Assembly: GCF_016583825.1 (NCBI RefSeq)
Contig: NZ_NRRV01000003.1
Span: forward strand, 91,212 to 155,211
Direction of reading: 5' to 3'
DNA from: Thiohalocapsa halophila
GTDB lineage: Bacteria; Pseudomonadota; Gammaproteobacteria; Chromatiales; Chromatiaceae
DNA: 64,000 nt
Part shown: in pieces, positions 53,371 to 61,075 of the stretch
Position numbering within the stretch: position 1 is the stretch's first letter
How the letters are laid out: the number at the start of each line of letters is the position of its first letter
Position numbers and translations under genes: made by a program
Notes under the pieces: model-generated
The model's database searches: none
Told to the model about the DNA's origin: nothing
What the model saw: the letters and a program-made list of their open reading frames with translations, nothing else

Positions 53371-53587
53371 ATTCAATGCTTCAATGAACTCTTCTGATGA
53401 CGCACTGGCTTACTTGAGGAACCCCGATAGAGTGCCGAGTTTCAGTTCGCGGTGGTCTGGCACAACGCAGCCCGACGAACCGCGGCGCATGACGATATGG
53501 CTCCCACGCTCGCGGGCGACAACGAAATCCGAGACGTTCCAACGCTCGAATCGTTTCTCGCCCGGAGACAACTGGGAGTTTAGGCAC
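53365..53587 (-). pseudogene. hicA: Broken hicA toxin gene
   Basis: The gene starts MPKLPVVSGRETIRALERLG as HicA does; after GFR the frame is lost. One base away the sequence continues RERGSHIVMRRG, CVVPDHRELKLGTLSGFLK, then a TAA in place of an expected CAA, then ASASSEEFIEALNA and a final TAA at 53367-53365 inside the attC R'' box. So it has one frameshift and one nonsense codon. The antitoxin gene upstream is intact and overlaps by eight bases. Confidence 0.8.
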
Positions 53588-53798
53588 GTGAAGAGACTTC
53601 GAACGACGTCAGCAGGGGACGTCCGTGAATTGAGAGTGGGAATTCCTCCAGGTAGAGCTCGGTTGCCTCACGGAGGTTCGCCAACGCCTCTTCCACGGTC
53701 TCGCCTTGCGTCGTCGTACCGGTTTCCGGATTAAGCGCTACGTAGCCGCCTTCCGGGGCTGGGCTCAGGACTGCAGAAAGCTCCACATACACCTCCAC
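53580..53798 (-). CDS. hicB: HicB-like antitoxin, partner toxin broken
   Basis: The 72-residue product has the HicB pattern VLSPAPEGGYVALNPETGTT, GETVEEALANLREATELYLE. It precedes the broken hicA-like gene with an eight-base overlap. It may be translated without its toxin. The 243 bases between it and attC site C hold nothing recognised. Confidence 0.8.
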   Translation of the reverse strand: MEVYVELSAVLSPAPEGGYVALNPETGTTTQGETVEEALANLREATELYLEEFPLSIHGRPLLTSFEVSSRA

Positions 53799-54041
53799 TG
53801 AAGTTGGGGTTAATCTGGCAAGTCTGACCCTGAGATTATCATTTGTTTTGGATGATCGCTGGGGCGATGTACAGCTCTACGAATTCCATGCCTCCGCGAT
53901 TCTCGGGCTGAGAAACGACCGCGACGCCCCCTTGCGGCTTCCAACCCTGAGAGATCGCTTGATTGACGTGCTGCTCAAAACGTGTCTCTCATTTGCCAGA
54001 AGTATATTGTACTCGGTCGCCATGGATGCTTTCTCCGCTAA

Positions 54042-54132
54042 TGCCAACGTCAACCGCAGCCCCCGCCGAACTGCGGCGACGCGCGAAGCGCGCGCTGCAA
54101 TATGGCGTCGGGGGCTGGCGGGCTAGTTGGGC
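54042..54132 (-). repeat. attC-like site C (minus orientation)
   Basis: On the minus strand it opens with GCCCAAC (54132-54126) and closes with GTTGGCA (54048-54042; one base off consensus). Arms pair caaccgcagcccccgcc (54051-54067) with ggcgtcgggggctggcggg near 54104-54122. It starts six bases after the hicB stop at 54138. 91 bp. Confidence 0.62.
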
Positions 54133-54137
54133 GTTTT

Positions 54138-54386
54138 TCACTCAGCTTTCTCGACCGGTTGCGCATTCTGTATGGTGATCGTTGGGCTCGGCGTTGTAGG
54201 CGGAACTGGCCGGGCGATGTCCGACAAAAGTGCGGCATGCTCAGCCATTGCAAGCTTAGCTTGGTAAATACAGCCCTCTACGGAATGCCCAACTCCAGTA
54301 AAACCGGGCAAATCAGGAGAGAAGTACGTGAAGAAGTCCGGCTCTTCCGTTGCCTCGATAATAAGGGAGTAAGGGAGATCTATCAT
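54138..54386 (-). CDS. hicB: HicB-like antitoxin
   Basis: From ATG 54386 the 82-residue product reads LPYSLIIEATEEPDFFTYFS then PDLPGFTGVGHSVEGCIYQA, the HicB domain, with a Pro/Thr-rich tail. ATG 54437, overlapping hicA, would add 17 residues. It follows hicA by 11 bases and is followed by attC site C, so hicA-hicB form one cassette. Confidence 0.78.
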   Translation of the reverse strand: MIDLPYSLIIEATEEPDFFTYFSPDLPGFTGVGHSVEGCIYQAKLAMAEHAALLSDIARPVPPTTPSPTITIQNAQPVEKAE

Positions 54387-54397
54387 TTGAGAATGCC

Positions 54398-54586
54398 CTA
54401 CTGTTGAATGCCTGCCGATTTTAGTATCGCACGGCATGTACCTTTCGGAATCTCTTTAGCGCCATGGTAGTCAACCCGGATCAGGTTATCGCAGCCGTCC
54501 TTTGCATAGTATGGGACGGACCCTTTCTGCTTGATCAGCCGAAACCCGTTCTTCTCCAGTAGGCGAACCAGCTCGCTGAACTTCAT
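54398..54586 (-). CDS. hicA: HicA-like mRNA interferase toxin
   Basis: The 62-residue product reads MKFSELVRLLEKNGFRLIKQ then KGSVPYYAKDGCDNLIRVDY and GAKEIPKGTCRAILKSAGI, the HicA fold. The catalytic His of the usual GSHxxY segment is replaced (GSVPYY), so activity may be reduced. It starts 35 bases after the R' end of attC site B. It pairs with the hicB gene downstream. Confidence 0.78.
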   Translation of the reverse strand: MKFSELVRLLEKNGFRLIKQKGSVPYYAKDGCDNLIRVDYHGAKEIPKGTCRAILKSAGIQQ

Positions 54587-54620
54587 GTTCGTCTGCGTAC
54601 AGAGTTAGAGACGGTTATGC

Positions 54621-54680
54621 GCCCAACGCCCAGCATCAGCGGCGGCGCGTAGCGCCGTCTGCTGCATGCTGTTGTTATGC
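54621..54680 (-). repeat. attC-like site B, directly after hamB
   Basis: On the minus strand it opens with GCATAAC (54680-54674) and closes with a perfect GTTGGGC (54627-54621). Stem: cagcatcagcggcggcgc (54631-54648) with gcgccgtctgctgcatgctg (54652-54671). The TAA of GCATAAC is the hamB stop codon. 60 bp, the length of classical short attC sites. Confidence 0.65.
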
Positions 54681-57600
54681 GCCGCGCATGCCATTGCCAA
54701 TGTCCCTCGGGCCAAAGTATTCGACGTCCACTGCGTCCCGACTCTCGCTGACGGTCGCGCGCACCACGTTACGGCGTGGGCGCTCCAAGGCGCTCACGAG
54801 CGAGCCGAGTGGCTCGAATGACGGTGTCAGCACCAGCCCGCCGCCGTCCGCTGGTTCCACGACTACGTGCTCGCCAACGTCCGGAGGTTCACTGTCCCAC
54901 TTCACCCGTACTCGCTGCGTCTCGCGCCTCCACTTGCGCCGGTCGCCCTTGGCCTCGTCTTCGTAGAACTGTAGCCAAGCATGACGACTCTGAGGCGTTG
55001 GCCAGGTCTCGTCAGCGTGAAGCGCCTCGACCTCTTCGGACCCCAGCCACATCATCAGGCCGGCACGGTCCTCGAACGTGGCACCCGTCGATCTGACCGC
55101 CTCGAACGCTGCCTCTCTCGAGTTCAAGCCGGCCCGGAGGAGCACGATCACGCTCTTGTCGCAGCACCCGGCCTCCACGGCGAGTGCGGCCAACCCGGTG
55201 ATGTCATCCGCTCCTTCGCAGGAGACTGCACTTGCGTGCACGCGGACGGCTTCCATCGCCCATGGAAGCCTGTACGTCAGCGCTTCCTGCAGGAAGTCGA
55301 CCCCGTCGTCATCACAGATGCCGATGACGTCGGCCGATGACTTGCCCCGCATCCAGGCGTCCAGGGCATCGGTCCACTTGGCGGGCAGGTCCTTGGGCGC
55401 GCGGAACGGAGCCGCCTGGAAGACGAACTCTGCAAAGGCGACCACCGCGGACGACGCATCATCAAGATTGCCCTCGGAAATCGCAGTCTCGGCATTGCCG
55501 AGGAGCTCCACGAGGCCCTGCAAGTTCGCGTCGAGGAACTGGCCCGCCGTCAATCCAATACCGGCGGCGTGATAGCCCCTGCGCTGCGGCTCCGTCGTCT
55601 GCGCCCATACCCGAGCAGCTCGTGCCGTCACGAACCCGCGAATCAGCTTCTGCTCGGCTTCCTGATACTGCTCCACCTGCCGGGCAAAGAGCGAGCCGGC
55701 CAGCGCCTGATCCAAGCTGTTAGCGAGCTCGACGTCGTCGGTGCCCGCGTCCAAGAGCGCCAGTAGCGCGGCATCGAGCGACGCCAGATCGCGGTCCCAA
55801 TCTGCGGCAGATACCTCCAGCTTCTCTGCCGCCGCGTCGCTGAATTCCCAAGCGCTGGAGTTGCCCATGACGTACTCGACGAGTTCCTCGACGGGAACTC
55901 CAGCTACCGCTGCGATTCTGTCATAGAATTTCAGGGAGAGTTGCAGGATCCCGCTCTGCACCAACGGCGCCTTGGCCTCGTGGACGAGCTTCTCCCAGTT
56001 CCGAACGACCTGCTTCGCCTTGCGCGTCGTATCTACCCAGACGATGTGAAGTACCAGCCCCTCAACATCAACGAAGGCCCGGCCTGCACGCCCCGCGACG
56101 TTGGCGAATTCCGCGGTCGGAATGATCTCCCGATTGCGCCAGATGGAAGGCACCAGAAGTACGCTCGCGGAGAGGTTGAGTCCTTGTGCCAGCGTCGGCG
56201 ACGCCACCGTCAACCGGCTGTCGCCTGATCGCAGCAGGCGCTCCACCTCGGTGAGGAATGGACGCGGAAGCCCCCCGTGGTGCAGGGCGACTCCATGCTG
56301 TAGGCACTGCACCGCCGGATGGTCCTCGCCTAGCCACTCGGCCCCGGTTGCCATCGCATTCCGGATGCGCTCGTTGGGAGCTGCAAGCGCCACAAGAACC
56401 TCTTGCTTGATGCACTTGAGGATCAGCCGCCCCAGGGTTTCAACTGACTTTCGCAGCGAGCAGTAGATGAGGACGTCCTTCTCCTGGGCCACGAACCGCC
56501 ACGCTGTGGCCAGCGTCAGCTCGTTCTTGTCGGACGGGAATGCCTTGCGTCGCCGGGACCCCTCGGGCGGGTCGGTGGGCTCGATGAAGCGCGGCACAAA
56601 CGGGCTCTCGTCCTCGACCTTTACGTCGAGTCGGGCGGCGTTCGACATCCACCGCAGCACTCCGAAGCGCTGTCTCGTCGGTCGCCACATCGAATGGACG
56701 GGATCGCCAGGTTCGTCCTGGCGGATCCACGCCACCAGGTCACTCATCTCCTCCGGAGTCGGGAACAAAGCGGACAAGCAGACGATTCTCCGACCGTCGG
56801 CGTCGCCCCGGCGCAGCAGTCGCTGCACGAGCGCCTCGTAGCGAACCTCGCGCTCGTTCGGCCCAAGCATGTGCCCCTCGTCGAGCACGATGAGACCGAC
56901 GTCGTCGATGATCGAGTTGTCGTTGCGAAGCGCGAAGTCGAGCTTCTCCGGGGTGGACACCACGATCTTGCCCTGGCGGAGAGTCTCTGCGTCGCCACTC
57001 TCGACGCCAGCAGAGCCATACAGGGACGACACCGAGAAGCCGAGCGGAGCAAAGGTCTCCGAGAGGTCGCGCTCGACCTGAGCCGAGAGCGCTCGCAAGG
57101 GGGTCACGTACACCACGCGCTGCTCGGACGCGAGCGTGCGCAGAATACAGAGCTCGGCGATCCGGGTCTTGCCCGCACTCGTCGGGAGAGCGACCACGAG
57201 GTCGTCGGTCGGTTCCACGGCCCGGCGCACTGCTTCCAGCTGCGAGGGCCAGAGCTCGATCGCCGATCGCTTGCCAGCGCGGAGCCGCTGGACGTAGTTT
57301 CGCCGGAGGCCGCTCCATCGCTCTGCATCGTCATGGTCGGGAGGTAGCAGCGGAACCTGTTGGTGCAGGCTCAATCCCCAGAGTTCATCGAGGAGATGAA
57401 GCGCAAGGGTTGTCGTCCACCAATGGCTGACGGCGTGCACATCGCGGGCTGTGTCAGCTGCACGCTGAAGGAGTTCCTTGGCTCCTAGCGCCGACACGTC
57501 CTCGCCGGTTGTAATCGCGTGGTCGAAGAGGGCCAGCGCGCGCATGAAGGCCGCAACGATCACTTCGCCACAGGCGTCCGCCGCGTCGAAGTCTTCGTCC

Positions 57601-58130
57601 TCGCGCAGGCGCTCGGCGACCCGGTCATCCGAGTGCTCCACGTCGAGGAGCCAACCTGCGTAGAGCTGATATAGATCGCCCAGCTTGCGACGCAGAAGCT
57701 GCACGAGCGCGGTCTCGGTCGGAGCAAGGTTCGTTGCTCCGGCCCCAGTCGGAAGCATCGAGTACGCCCTCGCGGAGTACCGTGCGAGATGAAAGGCCAC
57801 CGCCGCACTGACTCGATGGAAGCCGCCCTCATGCCCATCCGCCCCGCGGTGAACGGCTGCTTCGATCGCTTCGCCCGCTACCAGAAATGGGCGCTCGAGA
57901 TTCGCCTCTACCTTCTGCGATCGAAGCCGTAGTGCCATGTTCAGGACGGTGTGAGCATAGTCGAGCAAGTCCTCGGTCAGACTGTCCGGAAAGGCGGGCG
58001 AACCCGGCGGCATGACGCCGTCACGCCAGATCATCCCGCGGGCAAGCCCCTTGTCGAGAAGGCGTTCTCTGAAGCCCAGCGACGTTGCTGTGCCCAGGCG
58101 CTCCGTGAGGCGTTCGACCGACTCTGCCAT
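54675..58130 (-). CDS. hamB: Hachiman defence helicase HamB
   Basis: HamB is the large superfamily 2 helicase of the two-gene Hachiman anti-phage system. The 1151-residue product has Walker A VVALPTSAGKTRIAEL near 312, motif III-type VYVTPLRALSAQVERDL, the DEGH box VLDEGHMLGPNEREVRYEAL near 415, SPTLAQGLNLSASVLLVP near 660 and motif VI NVAGRAGRAFVDVEG near 682. It starts at ATG 58130, immediately after the hamA stop with no gap. Its stop codon lies inside an attC-like R'' box. The long unique C-terminus is expected for the family. Confidence 0.88.
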   Translation of the reverse strand: MAESVERLTERLGTATSLGFRERLLDKGLARGMIWRDGVMPPGSPAFPDSLTEDLLDYAHTVLNMALRLRSQKVEANLERPFLVAGEAIEAAVHRGADGHEGGFHRVSAAVAFHLARYSARAYSMLPTGAGATNLAPTETALVQLLRRKLGDLYQLYAGWLLDVEHSDDRVAERLREDEDFDAADACGEVIVAAFMRALALFDHAITTGEDVSALGAKELLQRAADTARDVHAVSHWWTTTLALHLLDELWGLSLHQQVPLLPPDHDDAERWSGLRRNYVQRLRAGKRSAIELWPSQLEAVRRAVEPTDDLVVALPTSAGKTRIAELCILRTLASEQRVVYVTPLRALSAQVERDLSETFAPLGFSVSSLYGSAGVESGDAETLRQGKIVVSTPEKLDFALRNDNSIIDDVGLIVLDEGHMLGPNEREVRYEALVQRLLRRGDADGRRIVCLSALFPTPEEMSDLVAWIRQDEPGDPVHSMWRPTRQRFGVLRWMSNAARLDVKVEDESPFVPRFIEPTDPPEGSRRRKAFPSDKNELTLATAWRFVAQEKDVLIYCSLRKSVETLGRLILKCIKQEVLVALAAPNERIRNAMATGAEWLGEDHPAVQCLQHGVALHHGGLPRPFLTEVERLLRSGDSRLTVASPTLAQGLNLSASVLLVPSIWRNREIIPTAEFANVAGRAGRAFVDVEGLVLHIVWVDTTRKAKQVVRNWEKLVHEAKAPLVQSGILQLSLKFYDRIAAVAGVPVEELVEYVMGNSSAWEFSDAAAEKLEVSAADWDRDLASLDAALLALLDAGTDDVELANSLDQALAGSLFARQVEQYQEAEQKLIRGFVTARAARVWAQTTEPQRRGYHAAGIGLTAGQFLDANLQGLVELLGNAETAISEGNLDDASSAVVAFAEFVFQAAPFRAPKDLPAKWTDALDAWMRGKSSADVIGICDDDGVDFLQEALTYRLPWAMEAVRVHASAVSCEGADDITGLAALAVEAGCCDKSVIVLLRAGLNSREAAFEAVRSTGATFEDRAGLMMWLGSEEVEALHADETWPTPQSRHAWLQFYEDEAKGDRRKWRRETQRVRVKWDSEPPDVGEHVVVEPADGGGLVLTPSFEPLGSLVSALERPRRNVVRATVSESRDAVDVEYFGPRDIGNGMRGA

Positions 58131-58892
58131 CTACAGCCCCCCGAACAAGAGTTCGATGAACTTCGCGTGGTCCTTGATGCGAACGCCGATGGCGTGCCGG
58201 AGCCGCTTCTTCTTCGCGGCGCCCTTAAGGTGCACTTCGAGTAGGTTCTTCGGCGAACCGCCGGTGAGAACGAAGAGCATGTGGGCAACGGAGATCCCTC
58301 GGAAGCTCGCCAACACCGCATCCTCGAGTTCCTCGGCGAGGTCGTCCTCGCCCAACTCGCGAAGGCGCTCTGCGACGAACAGCACCGAGTGACGCGTTGG
58401 CCTGCCACGGTCGCTGTCCAGCGCCCCGCCGGCCTCATCAAGAACGGCCGTCGACAGCGTTGCACGGCTCTTCGACTCTCCTTTAAGGAGCAGGAGCTTG
58501 TCCTTGTTGGTGCGCCCGACGCCTATGATGTCGTCTCCGCGGAGCGCCATTTCTCGTCCGTCCTTCCATCGCAGGCGTCGGATCGGGACGTGGTACTGAA
58601 GCTCCAGTTCCGCGAACTCCGTCGCCAGTACCTCGCCCAGGTCGCCTGAGCGTGCCTTCTTCCTCGTCGGGACGTGCTCGCGCAAGAGCACGGCCGTCTT
58701 GGGGGCGCCCAGCGAGGCAATACGCTTCGCCGTGAGCTTCGGGTCCACGTAGTGCCCGCGGACCACGTCTCGCAGGTCATCAAGCACTTCTGAGCGGCTG
58801 CCATCGCGTTCGGTGAGCACCCGGAGCGAGTGGCGACCGATCGCTGAGGTCGCAGCCTGTAGCCATTGCTTAAATGGGTGCGGCTTCACCAT
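58131..58892 (-). CDS. hamA: Hachiman defence effector nuclease HamA (DUF1837)
   Basis: HamA is the effector nuclease released by HamB on damaged or foreign DNA. The 253-residue product has the DUF1837 core: GDLGEVLATEFAELELQYHV near 82, then LRGDDIIGV near 120 and LLLKGESKSRATLS near 138. These supply the E...D...ExK residues of a PD-(D/E)XK nuclease. It is followed without gap by the hamB helicase gene. ATG at 58892 has no clear ribosome site and its surroundings are duplicated 65 bases upstream. Confidence 0.87.
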   Translation of the reverse strand: MVKPHPFKQWLQAATSAIGRHSLRVLTERDGSRSEVLDDLRDVVRGHYVDPKLTAKRIASLGAPKTAVLLREHVPTRKKARSGDLGEVLATEFAELELQYHVPIRRLRWKDGREMALRGDDIIGVGRTNKDKLLLLKGESKSRATLSTAVLDEAGGALDSDRGRPTRHSVLFVAERLRELGEDDLAEELEDAVLASFRGISVAHMLFVLTGGSPKNLLEVHLKGAAKKKRLRHAIGVRIKDHAKFIELLFGGL

Positions 58893-58970
58893 AGCTCGGG
58901 ATCCCGGCTGCCGCGGCGCTCGCCGTCAACGGCGGGCGCCGTGTGCGGCTTCACCATAGCTCGGAATCCC
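58879..58970 (-). promoter_or_regulatory. Duplicated hamA start region with short leader ORF
   Basis: A 27-base sequence around the hamA start (58879-58905) is repeated with one mismatch at 58944-58970. The upstream copy gives an ATG at 58957 that opens a 23-codon frame MVKPHTAPAVDGERRGSRDP, ending in TGA at 58888-58886, which overlaps the hamA ATGGTGA. This could couple or limit hamA translation, or simply be a duplication scar. Confidence 0.5.
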
Positions 58971-58981
58971 TGATTCAGTGT

Positions 58982-59078
58982 GCATAACGTACAAGCATGT
59001 TAACCGGCACGCGCCACACGCGGAGCTGGCCTCGTGCGCCGAGCGTGCCCGGCGCGCGTCGGTTAACTGTCGTTGAAC
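58982..59078 (-). repeat. attC-like site A, upstream of hamA
   Basis: On the minus strand it opens with GTTCAAC (59078-59072), a perfect RYYYAAC box, and closes with GTTATGC (58988-58982). Arms gttaaccggcacgcgcc (58999-59015) and ggcgcgcgtcggttaac (59051-59067) pair at 15 of 17 positions. 97 bp. With site B it frames the hamA-hamB operon. 59079-59382 holds only non-coding or remnant sequence. Confidence 0.68.
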
Positions 59079-59382
59079 TGACCGAGGCCGGAGTCTGGCG
59101 CCGGCGTATTCCGCGTGGTGCGTTGCGCGATGTAGGGGATTGTATTGCGGGCGGGGGTGTGAACCAAGGCGTGGACGACCAGAGGTTGGCGGCGGCGGGA
59201 GGCAGGGTCGCGAGTTTTGGTATGCGCTGCGGGTGTCAGCGGCAGTTGGCGTGGGCCGCCCGGACCGCTCGTGTGCGATTTTTCGGGCATCTGGGCGAGC
59301 GCGGGCGCCGAGCCGCGCGCACAAGTTGGCGCGGCCCGCTGCATCGCATGTGCGAAGCGGGCGGGGCGATCAGTCGTGCACA

Positions 59383-60549
59383 TCAGCCTCCTTCGAGCCG
59401 GACCGGGCCGCCTGTGGCTGGGCGTGGCGGCAGCGGGGAGACGGCGCGCAGGCGCCCACGCTCGCAGTGCGGACAAGGCAGGGTGACGGGCGCCGGCGCG
59501 TCGCCGCTGCCTTCGCTGACGCTGCGCGGCGGCCAGGGCGTCGCGGATCTGTGCTAGGCAACGACTGCGGCAGCGGTTGGCGAGGAAGCCGAAATGCCTG
59601 ATGCGCATAAACCCGACCGGTAGGACATGCAACAGGAAGCGGCGCAGCAGCTCCTCGGCATCGAGCGTCATGACCTTGCGCTGGTCGCCGTCGCGGTAGT
59701 CCTTGTAGGCCAGGTGCACCTGCTCGCCGGCGAAGCCGAGCAGGCGCCCGTCGGTCAATGCCGTGCGGTGGCTGTAGCGCCCGCCCATTTGCGAACAATT
59801 TCGTCCACCACCGTCTCCGCCCCGCTCACGCACGGCTTGGCGTAGACCACCCAGTCGGTGCGCATCAGCCGATCGAGCATCGCATCGACCTGCCCCGGCT
59901 CAATGCGCTCGAGCCGCCCGGCATCGGCCGCCCCCCGGAGCCGGCCGACGAAGCCCCCGCGTACATGCCGCGCGAGCGCGCGCACCGAAAACAGCATGGT
60001 GCTGCGCGCGTCGTGCCAGGAACCGTCGGCGGCGATGGCGCCGCCCGGGATCAGGCAATGCAGATGCACGTGCCGCGTTAGCGTCTGTCCCCAGGTGTGC
60101 AGCACCGCTGTCATGCCGAGGCGCCCGCCGAGCCGCCAGTAGGTCCGATGGGGATCGGCCGCGAAGGTGGACAGCGTCGCCCAGACCGCCTCGAACAGCA
60201 GCGCATAGAGCAGCCGGGGCTGTGCCTCGACCCAGGGGTTGAGGTCGTGCGGCAGCGTGAAGACCACGTGGTAGTAGGTGACCGGCAGCACCGCGGCGCG
60301 CTGGCGTGCGCACCACTGCTCGGAGGCGCTGCGCTGACAGCGCGGGCAATGCCGGTCGCGGCAGGCGTGATACAGATGCTGGTGATGGCCGCAGGCGTCA
60401 CACACCCAATCGAAGCCGCCCAAGGCGGCGGTGCGGCAGTCGCCGATGTGTGCGCACACCTGCCATTGGCGCGGCGAGAGCCGATGGCCGTCCGCATAGC
60501 GATCCAGGCAGCGGTGGATCTCCGCCTGCAGAGAAGCACGCTCAGCCAT
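59383..60549 (-). pseudogene. IS91-family transposase, frameshifted
   Basis: The 5' part (60549-59755) reads LSPRQWQVCAHIGDCRTAAL, CRDRHCPRCQRSASEQW, TYYHVVFTLPHDLNPW and TRHVHLHCLIPGGA, the Zn-finger and HUH-type core of IS91 transposases. A frameshift near 59790 moves to GGRYSHRTALTDGRLLGFAG, VMTLDAEELLRRFLLHVLP and FGFLANRC. A second shift leads to CPHCERGRLRAV and the stop at 59385-59383. It is inactive as read. It lies between attC site A and the intI remnant, so it probably displaced attI and the front of the integron. Confidence 0.82.
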
Positions 60550-60740
60550 GGGCGGCTCCCAAGCGGGCGATGAGGTCCAGCTCGCCTTCGCCCTCGCGGT
60601 AGCTCGGCATGGCTCGTTCCCAAATCGGGAATGTAGCGCAGCGTCGAGTGCAGGTCCGAATGCCCCAGCAGCCGTTGCAGGCGGTGCACCGGCAACCCCG
60701 CTTCCAACTGGTGGGTGGCGAACGCGTGGTGATTATGCCG
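60543..60740 (-). pseudogene. Tyrosine recombinase C-terminal remnant (IS91-associated type)
   Basis: From the palindrome at 60728-60757 the minus strand reads [20 protein letters not shown] then LQRLLGHSDLHSTLRYI, the catalytic C-terminus of tyrosine recombinases with the HxxR-type box and LLGH. A frameshift then leads to YREGEGELDLIARLGAAHG and a stop overlapping the transposase start. Such integrase genes precede IS91 transposases. The N-terminal two thirds are missing. Confidence 0.72.
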
Positions 60741-60757
60741 CACGCGGCATAATCACC
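60728..60757. repeat. Perfect palindrome joining two integrase remnants
   Basis: The arms ggtgattatgccgc (60728-60741) and gcggcataatcacc (60744-60757) are perfect reverse complements around ac. Reading outward in both directions gives RHNHH followed by (A/S)FATH, so two different tyrosine recombinase ends start at the same motif and diverge. It marks a rearrangement junction. Confidence 0.8.
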
Positions 60758-60912
60758 ACAGCTTTGCAACACACTTGCTGGAGCGCGGTACGGACATCCG
60801 CACCATCCAGTCGCTGCTGGGCCACAAGGATGTGCAGACGACCATGGTCTACACCCACGTGCCGCGGCAGGGGGCGCAGGGCGTGGCGAGTCCGTTGGAC
60901 GATCTGCTTTGA
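60745..60912 (+). pseudogene. intI: Integron integrase (IntI) C-terminal remnant
   Basis: The plus strand reads [20 protein letters not shown] then [20 protein letters not shown] and [11 protein letters not shown] before TGA at 60910-60912. The LLGHKDVxTTMxYTHV stretch and the GVxSPLD end are characteristic of integron integrases and distinguish it from other XerC/D-like recombinases. Only 56 codons remain. It is rightward, so its lost 5' end faced the leftward cassette genes, the normal intI-versus-array arrangement. 60913-61075 holds nothing recognised. Confidence 0.72.
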
Positions 60913-61075
60913 GTGCCGGCGGCCGGCGGGGCTCCCGCTGCTTCCGCTGCTCGACTCAAGCGCATGCGCGGCTCGCGCTGGCAGCCGGATACCGACTCGG
61001 CTGTTCTCTTGCTTCGAGTTGTTCTGCGTGGTGCTCACGTGCTTCGCGGTGAGCTGCGCTTCCTGCATTGATCAG

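Noticed and set aside
59140..59601. Plus-strand frames of 100-190 codons across the IS91 region
   Set aside because: They are antisense to the transposase and have no recognisable protein pattern.
60745..60912. Reading the fragment as part of the IS91 element
   Set aside because: It is on the opposite strand to the IS91 genes and ends with the GVxSPLD pattern of integron integrases, which IS91-associated integrases lack.
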